From assembly GCF_000724545.1 (NCBI RefSeq), contig NZ_JHBV01000014.1, positions 186,001 to 250,000 on the forward strand: DNA of 64,000 nucleotides. The letters are read 5' to 3'. Below, piece by piece: positions 8,577-17,336 of the stretch. A model generated the notes under the pieces. The model worked only from the letters and a program-made list of their open reading frames with translations. It did not search any database and was not told the origin of the DNA. Both the position numbers and the translations under genes were made by a program. Position 1 is the first letter of the stretch; every line of letters begins with the position of its first letter. The stretch is from Aureispira sp. CCB-QB1 (GTDB lineage Bacteria; Bacteroidota; Bacteroidia; Chitinophagales; Saprospiraceae).

Positions 8577-10328
8577 CTAAACTTGCTCTAATATTTTCTT
8601 AAATTGATTAAAAGTTTGACTAAAGGCATCGTTCAGTTTTTGGCGCTTTTCTTTATTTTCCTTTAGTTTATCATTCCAAGCTTGTAGGAGTGATTCTAGT
8701 TGAGCGCGTTCTTGATCATTCTCAGCCCAAAATGTTTCCCAATTTGAAGAAGAACTATTGGTTTGCTTTTCTTGTAGGCTCTGTATGGTTTTATTGAGTT
8801 TTGATTGTTCTGATTCCAATACTTTATTGGATTGTACTAACAACTCATCTTGTTCTACCAACAACTTCAAATCCTGATTGAACCAATCTGTAAGCATCTT
8901 TTTGGTTCGATTAATAAACTGAAGTAGTTCGTTTTCTGCTTTTTGCATGGCTTGCAAATCTTGTGATAGATGCTTTTCGGTATCTAACTTTTCTATTTTT
9001 TGACGGAATTGATCCATTTCGGCAAACTTTGGAAATAGCTTTTCTATATTTGCCATACTTTTTAGCCAACTAACCGATTCTTGCTGCAATTCTTTGGCCG
9101 TCTGTTTTTGAGTAAGAATTGCTTCGAAGGTACGGCAATAATTTTTTAAGTAGGGAACAAGTTGTTCAACCATAGTTGCACGAGCATCTTCCCAGTTTGC
9201 CAATGCTTCTAACAGCTGATTACATACCTCTGGCTTTTTATAATTTGCCTTAATGAGTTCTCTTAATTTGTGTCCTCCTTTTAATAATAACTTAGTGTCC
9301 TCAACAATGCTATCTAATTGATTTGTATTGACAGGCATATCTTTACTGTCCTTATATTTATCAGATAAATCACTAATTGTTGTACTGATTTCGTTAATTT
9401 CTTGATACGTGCTATGTGATTTGGTTAAAGCGTGTAATCTTTTGCCACTACCATAACCATTGTTTTCTGTATTATTTTTACCCTTAAATAAATTGGAGAA
9501 AACCTTGACGAGTTTTGATGCGATAAATTCAATATGAGATTCGTCAATATTAGTAGCACTTACCCAGTAGTTGTACATTGCCTTTTCTAAATCGGCATAA
9601 GCTGTATACGCCTTCTCGATAGCATGTTCTTTAACAGAACCTTCAGTACGATCCATTTTAGCCCAAAAATCCTCTGACAATTTGATGATACCAGCTAAAG
9701 GTTTTAAAGAGGGGGGAGTGGTAGAAGGAAAATGCGTAGCAATATTATTAGCTACTTTTTGTATTTGTTGGTCAAGGGCAACACTTAGTTCCTCTTGACT
9801 TCCTTCTTGATCAGAAGTTTCAATAACATTGTCGTCTTCCTCATCGTTTTCATCTTCCTCTGGCTTTTTTTCTAGTTCTTGTTCTAATTTCTTAAAGGCA
9901 TCTTCAGATATTTCATTGAAAATAATCTCGTAACTAGATAGAGGAATGAGTTTGCCGAGTTTACGTTTTAATTCCTTCCCCTTCTTTTTCCCTTTTCCTT
10001 TGGCTAGATCAATACAGATTGTTTCTTGACCACTTTGGGGGTCTACACCATTAAAGTAAACTATACCAATAGCACTCAAAGGCAATTTGATAACTTCTTC
10101 TTTGGCGTATTTCTTAAACTTTCCTTTCCAGTCACCAAATATAGGAAGAATCATATCTTGTTTATCGAGATAATCGTGACTTCCTAGTATAATGCATTGA
10201 GTAGGATTTTCTTTTGAAGTTCGTTTGACGAGGCGCAGAAACTCTTTTTTGGCGAGAGGTTTCATTTTTTTAAACTCTAGATCTTTTAAATCATCTGGAG
10301 TTTTTGCAATTTTCTGGTTTAACTTCAT
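8577..10328 (-). CDS. Coiled-coil protein of unknown family with acidic linker
   Basis: Unrecognised protein of 583 residues. Residues 1-150 form a compact alpha/beta-looking domain (CIILGSHDYLDKQ, LPLSAIGIVYFNGVDP, a Lys/Gly-rich stretch, then SYEIIFNEISEDAF). A strongly acidic linker (EEDENDEEDD) follows at about 155-180. Residues 190-583 are helical, and the last 130 form a strong coiled coil. It has no signal peptide or membrane helix. It precedes the 1076-residue gene in the transcriptional direction, and both share length, helicity and charge pattern. They may act together as partners of one complex, perhaps a two-part toxin or a structural assembly; nothing here proves a function. Confidence 0.75.
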   Translation of the reverse strand: MKLNQKIAKTPDDLKDLEFKKMKPLAKKEFLRLVKRTSKENPTQCIILGSHDYLDKQDMILPIFGDWKGKFKKYAKEEVIKLPLSAIGIVYFNGVDPQSGQETICIDLAKGKGKKKGKELKRKLGKLIPLSSYEIIFNEISEDAFKKLEQELEKKPEEDENDEEDDNVIETSDQEGSQEELSVALDQQIQKVANNIATHFPSTTPPSLKPLAGIIKLSEDFWAKMDRTEGSVKEHAIEKAYTAYADLEKAMYNYWVSATNIDESHIEFIASKLVKVFSNLFKGKNNTENNGYGSGKRLHALTKSHSTYQEINEISTTISDLSDKYKDSKDMPVNTNQLDSIVEDTKLLLKGGHKLRELIKANYKKPEVCNQLLEALANWEDARATMVEQLVPYLKNYCRTFEAILTQKQTAKELQQESVSWLKSMANIEKLFPKFAEMDQFRQKIEKLDTEKHLSQDLQAMQKAENELLQFINRTKKMLTDWFNQDLKLLVEQDELLVQSNKVLESEQSKLNKTIQSLQEKQTNSSSSNWETFWAENDQERAQLESLLQAWNDKLKENKEKRQKLNDAFSQTFNQFKKILEQV

Positions 10329-10636
10329 GATATAGTTGGTTTTATAAGGAGTGAAGGAATATATGGACCTATAATTTATGTATTATTGCTAATATTTCAA
10401 AGAAATCGAGTGTCTAAAAGAATATTACACTTATGTATTTTTTTAATGTGTAAATTGAGATTTGTAGCAAATAGAAGGCAAGCGTATTGTTTGCAAAAAG
10501 GTTGGTGTTTTTTGAGGAAGGATTTTGCGATTTTTCTACTCTAAATCAAGATCTGATGGCAATAAAAAAAGAGGCAAATCTGGAATTATTCACAAGATTT
10601 GCCTCTTTGTAGAGTTGTTTTATAACGTGGGTAAGA
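10329..10636. other. 308-nt spacer: leader of coiled-coil operon and sulP terminator
   Basis: The spacer separates the start of the 583-residue coiled-coil gene from the end of the SulP gene; both are on the minus strand. The only clear element is the terminator at 10564-10608. The remaining A/T-rich sequence should hold the promoter of the coiled-coil pair, but I see no convincing TAnnTTTG box on that strand. Confidence 0.5.
10564..10608 (-). terminator. Intrinsic terminator of the SulP gene
   Basis: Perfect 14-bp arms AAAGAGGCAAATCT (10568-10581) and AGATTTGCCTCTTT (10595-10608) enclose a 13-nt loop. On the minus strand the stem is followed by a run of T (the A tract 10564-10570 on the plus strand). 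It lies about 30 nt past the sulP stop codon. Confidence 0.85.
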
Positions 10637-12253
10637 TTATACTTCTAAATCTACAGTACTAGTAACAACATGATAGCGAGGATCATCAATAGATTTTTCG
10701 ATGATGGTCTCAAATTTATGATTTGCTTTTAATAATAACACTTGACACTCAGGGCTAAGATGAGTCAGTTTAATACTTTTACCCAAATCTAAGTACTTAT
10801 TAGCAATTGTACGAATTGCCTCAATTCCAGAATGATCATTTACTTTTGACTCAATAAAGTCAATTTCGATACAATCGGGATCATTTTTAGCATCAAACTT
10901 AGCTGTAAAATTCTGAACCGAACCAAAAAATAAAGGACCCCAGATTTCATATACTTTGGTACCGTCTTCTTTGATGCGTTTTCTAGCACGAATCATAATG
11001 GCATTTTTCCAAGCAAACACCAAGGCAGACATAATCACACCAGCAATAACAGCAACAGCCAAATCCTCGATGACTGTAATTGTAGACACTGCTACTAGAA
11101 CAACAGCATCCGATAGTGGAATTTTGTGCAAAATTCTAAAACTACTCCAAGCAAAAGTACCAATAACCACCATAAACATAACACCAACCAACGCCGCAAT
11201 CGGTATTTGCTCAATCAAAGGCGCGCCAAACAAAACAAAGCATAACAAAGCAATAGCAGCGGTTACCCCCGACAATCGACCACTACCACCAGATTCTACA
11301 TTAATAATAGACTGACCAATCATTGCACAGCCTCCCATTCCACCAAACAAACCGTTGATAATATTGGCACCTCCTTGTGCGATACATTCTCTATTACCAC
11401 TACCACGTGTTTCTGTGATGTCATCAATTAAGTTTAGTGTCATTAAAGATTCAATCAAACCAATGGCTGCTAAAATGGCGGCCATTTTTATAATAAAGAA
11501 CCAATGTCCATCTAGAGTCTCAAACAAACTGAAAATCTGAATTTGAAAAGAGGGTAGGGTACCTTCTAGACCATTTCCACCTCCATCGCGAATAAAAGAA
11601 CCTACTGTACTTACATCCAAATCTCCAAAAATAGTAATACAAGCTACTATAATAATCGCCACCAAGGCAGAAGGAACCTTTTCGGTTAGCTTAGGTAGCA
11701 AAAACATAATAGCCATGGTCAAGCCCACTAATCCCAACATAATAAACAGATCAGAGCCTTGTAACCACTGTGTTTCACCATTGACAGTTTCTTTAAACAT
11801 ACCTAATTGTGCTAAGAAAATGACAATAGCCAGTCCGTTAACAAACCCCATCATTACAGGGTGAGGAATCAGTCGAACAAATTTTCCTAACTTAAATAAT
11901 CCTGCCATGATTTGGAAGGTTCCAACTAGCAGCAGTGTGATAAAGAGCCATTGTAATCCTAAATCTTGGATTGGGGTGGCCAAGTTATCCCCAACATCAT
12001 TACCCATTCTAATAATGTAGACCATCACGACAGCCATGGCACCTGTAGCACCAGAAATCATACCTGGACGTCCACCAAAAATAGCCGTAATAAGCCCCAT
12101 CATAAATGCACCATACAAGCCAACCAAGGGGTCAACTTCTGCAACAAAAGAAAATGCTACTGCTTCTGGAACTAAAGCTAAAGCAACGGTTAAACCAGAT
12201 AGAATGTCATTTTTGGGGTTACGAGTAAAACTTCGTAAAAAACTTTTCATCAA
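10637..12253 (-). CDS. SulP-family inorganic anion transporter with STAS domain
   Basis: SLC26/SulP transporter of 538 residues, normal length. About residues 15-420 hold 10-14 hydrophobic helices, with the family's early LTVALALVPEAVAFSFVAEVDPLVGLY-like segment and SGATGAMAVVMV. Later come the Gly-rich GGANIINGLFGGMGGCAMIGQS and VSTITVIEDLAVAVIAGV. The C-terminal 100 residues form a cytoplasmic STAS domain (PDCIEIDFIESKVNDHSGIEAI). It moves sulfate, bicarbonate or a related anion across the inner membrane; the substrate cannot be read from sequence. MM at the start leaves a one-codon uncertainty. A TATCTTTG box on the minus strand at 12416-12423 is a likely promoter. Confidence 0.9.
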   Translation of the reverse strand: MMKSFLRSFTRNPKNDILSGLTVALALVPEAVAFSFVAEVDPLVGLYGAFMMGLITAIFGGRPGMISGATGAMAVVMVYIIRMGNDVGDNLATPIQDLGLQWLFITLLLVGTFQIMAGLFKLGKFVRLIPHPVMMGFVNGLAIVIFLAQLGMFKETVNGETQWLQGSDLFIMLGLVGLTMAIMFLLPKLTEKVPSALVAIIIVACITIFGDLDVSTVGSFIRDGGGNGLEGTLPSFQIQIFSLFETLDGHWFFIIKMAAILAAIGLIESLMTLNLIDDITETRGSGNRECIAQGGANIINGLFGGMGGCAMIGQSIINVESGGSGRLSGVTAAIALLCFVLFGAPLIEQIPIAALVGVMFMVVIGTFAWSSFRILHKIPLSDAVVLVAVSTITVIEDLAVAVIAGVIMSALVFAWKNAIMIRARKRIKEDGTKVYEIWGPLFFGSVQNFTAKFDAKNDPDCIEIDFIESKVNDHSGIEAIRTIANKYLDLGKSIKLTHLSPECQVLLLKANHKFETIIEKSIDDPRYHVVTSTVDLEV

Positions 12254-12591
12254 TGTTATTTTTTATTAATATTTAGATTAGGCACTTAACTCACTAAAAC
12301 CTTGTAACAGAAATGGCTTTAGCCAATGAATGCCAAAACTTAAGCATGTGTTTTTTGTATCGAAATAGTGCCTTTTGGCATCGCATTTCGTTTGACCATA
12401 CTCTTAAAAAAGGTGCAAAGATAGTTTTTTAGTTGAGAGTTTAGGGCAGCTTTTGAATAAAGAATTGTTATTTTTTTATAAAAACTGGAATTCCTATTAT
12501 CCAAAACTTGTTTTTAGGAAAAGAAAAAGCTTTATACCCTGACAAGGAGCTAAAGCTTTAGACGTGTTTGATGCATGACAAATAGTATATA
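12254..12591. other. 338-nt spacer upstream of sulP
   Basis: It contains the minus-strand promoter-like box TATCTTTGCACC (complement of 12412-12423) about 160 nt before the sulP start, which implies a long leader. It also contains an A/T-rich inverted repeat AAAGCTTTA (12526-12534) / TAAAGCTTT (12551-12559), with an A tract on the side that would make a weak terminator for the CHAT gene. I see no known riboswitch in the leader. Confidence 0.45.
12416..12423 (-). promoter_or_regulatory. Bacteroidota -7 box for sulP
   Basis: The minus strand reads TATCTTTG followed by CACC, an exact TAnnTTTG element. No clear TTG element at the expected -33 distance was found, so the call rests on the -7 box and its position upstream of sulP. 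Confidence 0.45.
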
Positions 12592-15387
12592 CTAAGTATA
12601 TTTTTCCTTCTTGCCCAATTGTTTGGTTATAACAAAGAGTAGCAAAAGAATAAAAAGACCTCCGCCCCAAATATATCCCATCGAATCACTTTCTTGATGA
12701 ATTGAAATAGGCTGGTGGTTGCCGATGTGGATAAAGGCTGACCAGAATGCAGGATGTGCTACCAAGCCATTTTTTTGTTTCAAATAACTGATTTTAGCTT
12801 GACGAAGTGCTTCATCCTTAGGCATGCCTGTACTTAAATTATGATAAAAATTGCGTATAATGTGTGCTGTAGAAAAATCATTGACAGACCACAGGCTTAC
12901 CACTAAAGAGGGAACACCTGCATACATAAACGAACGCCCTAATGAGATGATCCCTTCCCCTTGTTGAAATTCCCCATAGCCTGTTTCGCAAGCCGATAAA
13001 ACCGCTAAGTTGGCATTTAAGTTTAATTTCGAGACTTCATAAGCATATAGGAAATTATTTTCTAAACTATCATAGTTTTCACTAAAAACGAGGGAAGATA
13101 ACATTGGCTGTTCAGCATTGACAACACCATGCATTGCCAAGTGAATAATGCCATAATCGGAAGCTTTGGTTTTAAACGAGTGCTCATTGGCGTCTGTTTC
13201 AAAGATAAAGTTGCCCGCATACAGTTCGCTTAATTTTTGTACTTCTTCTTTAGCCGATTTTAAAGGTTCTAATAGTTGTCGAATACGATATTCTTGACTT
13301 CTTGTATGAATAATATTGGCAGAATCTGGTTGGTGATATGCAGGAGCATACGCCAAAATTTGGGAATTGTACTTAGCTTGACTAATAGTGGCTAAATTCT
13401 GCTTCCACAGGGTTGCCGAATAATCATAACTAATCGTATATTGATTCAATAGGTAAGGCAAACTTTGATAACTAGCAGAAGCAGGTGCTGGAGCAGTCAA
13501 CAGGGTTTCAAAAGGTAAATAGCCCAGTTCTCTGTCTGTAATAATGATCAGGCGATTAATTTTATTATTTCCCTCCAAAGCCATTGCTAATATATTGTTA
13601 TAAAGCCAATGAGCTGTGGACGTATAATTTTCGTAAGCCTTATCCATGTGGTTGACAATCCAATTAAAATCCGTCAAGGCTTGGCGGTTGACGTTTAATT
13701 TTAACATCCAATCCTTTGCATCAATATTTATTGGATAAACGTTAATTTTTGTTTTGCTAATACTGAATAAATACAAAATAGTATCGGTTACAAAGTATTC
13801 TAACAAAAGTGTTTTATCATCTAGTTGTTGCTGAATCGTTTCGACACTAACCGATATGTCTTGGTATTTTAAAGCATAATATTTAGGATAATTCTTTTTT
13901 ATTTGCTCAATGAATTTATTTCGTTGAAGTTCAAGATCCAAAATAGCACGGTTGAGATGGGTGCGTTCCTCTTTAGAACGTATCCGAAGTCGTTTGTTCT
14001 TTAATTGATGTAATTCTTTTTGTAGCATGACTTCTATATTGCCAAGAGAGTCAGGGAGGTAGCCAAGAGACCTAGCAGCAGTTCCTTTGATGGCATCTGT
14101 TAACAAAATGGATTTATTTTGTTCTGCGAATCGAAACGATTCTTTGATGGCAGCATCTGTGTCAATTATTAAAGCCGCTTCAATTCCTTTCTCTATGAGT
14201 AGAAAGTTGCTTTTTAAAGATTTTAATTTGTTTTGGTCACTGTCAAAAGAGTTTTTCCATTTTTCTCCTAAAGCAATGCTTTTTTGAACCAACGCATAAT
14301 ATTCTTCAATCTTTTGCTTGTCTCCATTTTGGTATTGCAGCTCGTAGATGCTTAATAGTTTTTGAATGGTCAAATGAAACAAGCTATTAGAAAAATAATC
14401 ATACTCGTGTATTTTATCTAATGAAAAACTATCGGAAGCTACGTTGGTATTGGACAAAAGACTTTGAATGAGATAATGCTCAGATTGTTGCCAGTTGTGT
14501 TGGTTAAAATATAAATCACCTAAGGTTAAAAGTGTTCTAGCACACTGATAATGTTTGATTCCCCAAACTTTTGTTTGTATGAGTAATGCTTCTTGTAGTA
14601 GTTTTTCGGAAGCATCGTATTTTTTAGCTAGGATGTAAAATGCTCCCAAGTCGTGTAATCCTACTGCATAGTAAGGATGAGATGCACCTAGTATTTTGAG
14701 CCTAATTTTCTTTACTTTTTCAAACAAAGGGGCTGCTTTATCGTATTCTTTTAAGTCTTTGTAAAGAATGGCTAGATTGGATAATGTAATCGCATAGTCT
14801 TTATCAAATTCACCCAAATTTTGCTTTTGGATGTCTTTGGTCTTTATCAGTAATTTTTCTGCTTTTTTATATTGCTTATTCATCCAATATAATCGAGCAC
14901 AGTTATTTAGAATAATAGCAAATAAATTGGGATTGGTTGACCATTGTTTGGTGATAATGTCTTCTAACTCAATAAAAATACTTTCTGCTTCTGTATAGCG
15001 ATCGCTCATTTGATAGGCAGCTCCTAGACCATTTAAAGCTTTGATATAATTAATGTCATGCCTACCTATTTTATTTTTAAGAATGTTCTGGGCAGAGAAA
15101 TAGTGAAAAGCTGATTTTTTGTATGCGCCAAGTTCATAATAAAAAGAACCTAAGTCATTTTGATAAAAGGCATACAGTGTATCTTCTTTACCAAATTCTT
15201 TAGCAACTTTGGTAAGTACTTTTTCTGTAAAAATAGCACAACTGTTATAGTCTCCTTTGTTGTATAATTCAATTTGAATGCTATCAATTTCAGCATAAGT
15301 CAGTTGATTGTTAAAGTATTCTTGCGCAACAAGGGAGGGCGAAAAAAGAAGTATGAATAGAAAGGACGTAATGGTATAAATCTTCAT
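12592..15387 (-). CDS. TPR-CHAT protein, secreted or membrane-anchored caspase-like peptidase candidate
   Basis: Protein of 931 residues with a signal peptide (FLFILLFSPSLVAQ). Residues 30-330 hold about seven TPR units with repeated NNCARLYWMNKQYKKAE / LSNLAILYKDLKEYDKA-type pairs. A helical linker follows, then a CHAT domain from about 600 to 895. The catalytic His is in HLAMHG (His753) and the Cys in LSACETGYG (Cys800), spaced as in clan-CD peptidases. A C-terminal membrane helix (GLFILLLLFVITK) ends in a basic tail, so the CHAT domain probably faces the periplasm. Stand-alone TPR-CHAT proteins are common in Bacteroidota and cyanobacteria; substrates are unknown. No CRISPR or gasdermin gene is nearby. 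Confidence 0.88.
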   Translation of the reverse strand: MKIYTITSFLFILLFSPSLVAQEYFNNQLTYAEIDSIQIELYNKGDYNSCAIFTEKVLTKVAKEFGKEDTLYAFYQNDLGSFYYELGAYKKSAFHYFSAQNILKNKIGRHDINYIKALNGLGAAYQMSDRYTEAESIFIELEDIITKQWSTNPNLFAIILNNCARLYWMNKQYKKAEKLLIKTKDIQKQNLGEFDKDYAITLSNLAILYKDLKEYDKAAPLFEKVKKIRLKILGASHPYYAVGLHDLGAFYILAKKYDASEKLLQEALLIQTKVWGIKHYQCARTLLTLGDLYFNQHNWQQSEHYLIQSLLSNTNVASDSFSLDKIHEYDYFSNSLFHLTIQKLLSIYELQYQNGDKQKIEEYYALVQKSIALGEKWKNSFDSDQNKLKSLKSNFLLIEKGIEAALIIDTDAAIKESFRFAEQNKSILLTDAIKGTAARSLGYLPDSLGNIEVMLQKELHQLKNKRLRIRSKEERTHLNRAILDLELQRNKFIEQIKKNYPKYYALKYQDISVSVETIQQQLDDKTLLLEYFVTDTILYLFSISKTKINVYPINIDAKDWMLKLNVNRQALTDFNWIVNHMDKAYENYTSTAHWLYNNILAMALEGNNKINRLIIITDRELGYLPFETLLTAPAPASASYQSLPYLLNQYTISYDYSATLWKQNLATISQAKYNSQILAYAPAYHQPDSANIIHTRSQEYRIRQLLEPLKSAKEEVQKLSELYAGNFIFETDANEHSFKTKASDYGIIHLAMHGVVNAEQPMLSSLVFSENYDSLENNFLYAYEVSKLNLNANLAVLSACETGYGEFQQGEGIISLGRSFMYAGVPSLVVSLWSVNDFSTAHIIRNFYHNLSTGMPKDEALRQAKISYLKQKNGLVAHPAFWSAFIHIGNHQPISIHQESDSMGYIWGGGLFILLLLFVITKQLGKKEKYT

Positions 15388-15669
15388 TATTACAACAAGG
15401 GATTTGATATAAAAAATATTATGATAATTAGATCTTCAAACTCTCAAGTACATTGAAGGAATAGAGCGGAAGAAAATAAATTGATAGCCAAACTATTTTA
15501 GTAATCGTATCAATTGGTCTAAATTGGGAGAAAGCTTGGAAATGATTGAGACATTAAAAATACATAGAAATTGACAAAGAAATTAACTTTAGCTCGTATC
15601 TGGAAAAAATATGTTTTTTAGCAAAAGATTGGTTGGGATATTGTCTATTGCATTAACACCAACGAACTA

Positions 15670-16308
15670 CTATTTTTTCTTAATGACCAAAACATAATAG
15701 TCAAAAAAGAAAGCTTTATCTTTGTGAATGGTTGCTTGAATGTGACCACCTCTTGTTGTAACCATTGTTTGATACTCTTCAAGGTCAAATTGATGCGGAT
15801 GCAAAATGTCGCCAGGAATAGCTCTAAATAGATGTTTAAAGATGCGATGATTGTGGGCGTCAATGGAAACAACTAAGGTGCCACCAGCCTTGGTCAATGA
15901 AAATAAATTATCGAAGCATTGTTCCAAATCAGCGACATGATTAATAGCATTCAAGCAAAACACATAGTCATAGGTTTTGTTGAGTTGAACTTTTTCTAAG
16001 GGCAGGTTTTGAAACGTTACATTAGGATAATCACTTGGCACAAAATGCGGTAATTTTTCTGCATAACTATCTAAAAGGGGATCAATGGCATCTACTTCTT
16101 GATAGGGTAAGATGGTGAAAATACCAGCAGGTCCACAACCAATATCTAAACAAATTGCCTGTGGAGGAAGGGAGAGTTGACAATCTTTTAAAAATTGTTT
16201 CCAGTAATCTTTTTTCCAAGTTAAGTATTCTGATTTGTCTTTTTTGTTCAAATAGCCTTGCCACCAGCGTATTTCAGCAGCCTGAGCTATTTTCCAGCGT
16301 AATTTCAT
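15670..16308 (-). CDS. Class I SAM-dependent methyltransferase
   Basis: Protein of 212 residues. Motif I is CLDIGCGPAGIF (about residues 58-69), motif II ends at the acidic residue of VDAIDPL, and YDYVFCLNAINHVADLEQCF is the motif IV/post-IV segment. GGTLVVSIDAHNHRIF follows. This is a complete UbiE/Methyltransf_11-like fold with no membrane segment. The substrate is not identifiable: small-molecule or lipid methylation is typical. It stands alone on the minus strand, with 282 nt of featureless sequence separating it from the CHAT gene start. Confidence 0.85.
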   Translation of the reverse strand: MKLRWKIAQAAEIRWWQGYLNKKDKSEYLTWKKDYWKQFLKDCQLSLPPQAICLDIGCGPAGIFTILPYQEVDAIDPLLDSYAEKLPHFVPSDYPNVTFQNLPLEKVQLNKTYDYVFCLNAINHVADLEQCFDNLFSLTKAGGTLVVSIDAHNHRIFKHLFRAIPGDILHPHQFDLEEYQTMVTTRGGHIQATIHKDKAFFFDYYVLVIKKK

Positions 16309-16536
16309 TGTTATTGAAGTCTATCTTTATAAAGGTTAGCAAGATACAATAAATCATGATTTCAAAGAAAAAGTTTGCTTTGTACCTCAATGATTTTTGC
16401 AAAATATAGCTCCCATAATAACAATCGCAACCAAAGCATTTAGCGAGTAAAGGGGCTAGGATTTTCTTTCTCTGCATTTAACTTTTATTTAACAAGCATT
16501 TAAAGGATGAATGTTTTTTTGATTCAAGATTAATGT

Positions 16537-16544
16537 TAGCTTTG
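16537..16544 (+). promoter_or_regulatory. Promoter -7 box of the small lipoprotein gene
   Basis: TAGCTTTG fits TAnnTTTG and lies about 40 nt before the ATG at 16586. A TTTG at 16518-16521 could be the upstream element, although the 15-bp spacing is shorter than usual. Confidence 0.45.
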
Positions 16545-16585
16545 CCAGCGAACAAATTTTATAACTCATTTTAAATCTTAAAATC

Positions 16586-16840
16586 ATGAAAAAATTACTA
16601 TTCTCTTGTGCCCTAGCTATAACAGCTGCTGTCTCATTCTCTTCTTGTGCAAAAGATACTTGCTATGTATGTGAGCAAACTATTAACAATGTTGATACGA
16701 AGTACGATGTTTGTAACGATCAAGTTACAATTACAACAAATGGTACTTCAAGCGCTAGTACAGGAATTCCTGGCGGGATATCTGCAATTGACTACAGAAG
16801 AACATTAGAAACAGGTGGTTATACTTGTACGAATAAGTAA
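16586..16840 (+). CDS. Small Cys-containing lipoprotein, unknown family
   Basis: Lipoprotein of 84 residues: MKKLLFSCALAITAA then SFSSC, with the lipidated Cys at residue 21. The mature part has four further Cys: a CYVC pair, one in DVCND and one in YTCTN, plus a Gly/Ser/Thr-rich middle. The Cys could form two disulfides on the periplasmic or surface side. I cannot name the family. It is monocistronic, with its own promoter box and a strong terminator just downstream. Confidence 0.75.
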   Translation: MKKLLFSCALAITAAVSFSSCAKDTCYVCEQTINNVDTKYDVCNDQVTITTNGTSSASTGIPGGISAIDYRRTLETGGYTCTNK

Positions 16841-17336
16841 TCTCAATGAGATATAGAATATAAAAAGACTGTCTGAAAAGACAGTCTTTTTTTGTTTATA
16901 GAACTTTGTATCAGGTACAAAAAAAAGGACTAGATATTGGGAAATATTTATTTTTTTATAAAATATTAATTGTATATAATTTGATGTTTGTGAATATATT
17001 CTTATTATGTAGAACTAATACTTCGTGAGTGTTGCGCAACTGATTGTCAAATTGATGCGGTTCACTGTTACTGCGTAGTTTCCAAAAAGTAATGGTAGCA
17101 TAATTTATTAGAATTAATTAAAGTTTGTCCCCAATTGGTATTATGCCAATGTCCTATTTTGTAAATCCCTTTATTGCATAAAATAAGGTTGTTTTAATTA
17201 TAGATATTTATTTCATTCAATATTTGTGAACACTACAGTTCATAAGGTGGTATGCTGTGTTAATTAAAAACCACAACGCAATGAAAATAAAATATACAAG
17301 AAGCTCTTTCATCACAATTAAAACATTAAAAATCTT
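16841..17336. other. 496-nt spacer: terminator, dispersed repeat, leader of the oxidase cluster
   Basis: After the lipoprotein terminator (16863-16894) the spacer is A/T-rich. It contains TGATTGTCAAATTGATGCGG at 17041-17060, a copy of a repeat also found twice at 40956-41026. TACTGCGTAGTTTC follows near 17089 and is shared with the 5204-5240 repeat. The final 130 nt should carry the promoter of the ferritin-like gene. GTTAATTAAA occurs here near 17257 and again before the LodA-like gene near 18893, a possible shared site. Confidence 0.45.
16863..16894 (+). terminator. Intrinsic terminator after the small lipoprotein
   Basis: AAAGACTGTCT and AGACAGTCTTT form a perfect 11-bp stem with a four-base loop and a following T tract, 22 nt past the stop codon at 16840. 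Confidence 0.9.

Noticed and set aside
12254-12591. Riboswitch in the long sulP leader
   Set aside because: No SAM, cobalamin, TPP or other familiar core could be recognised by eye.
12592-15387. CRISPR-guided caspase (TPR-CHAT of type III-E)
   Set aside because: The protein has a signal peptide and a membrane helix, and no Cas effector or CRISPR array occurs in the window.
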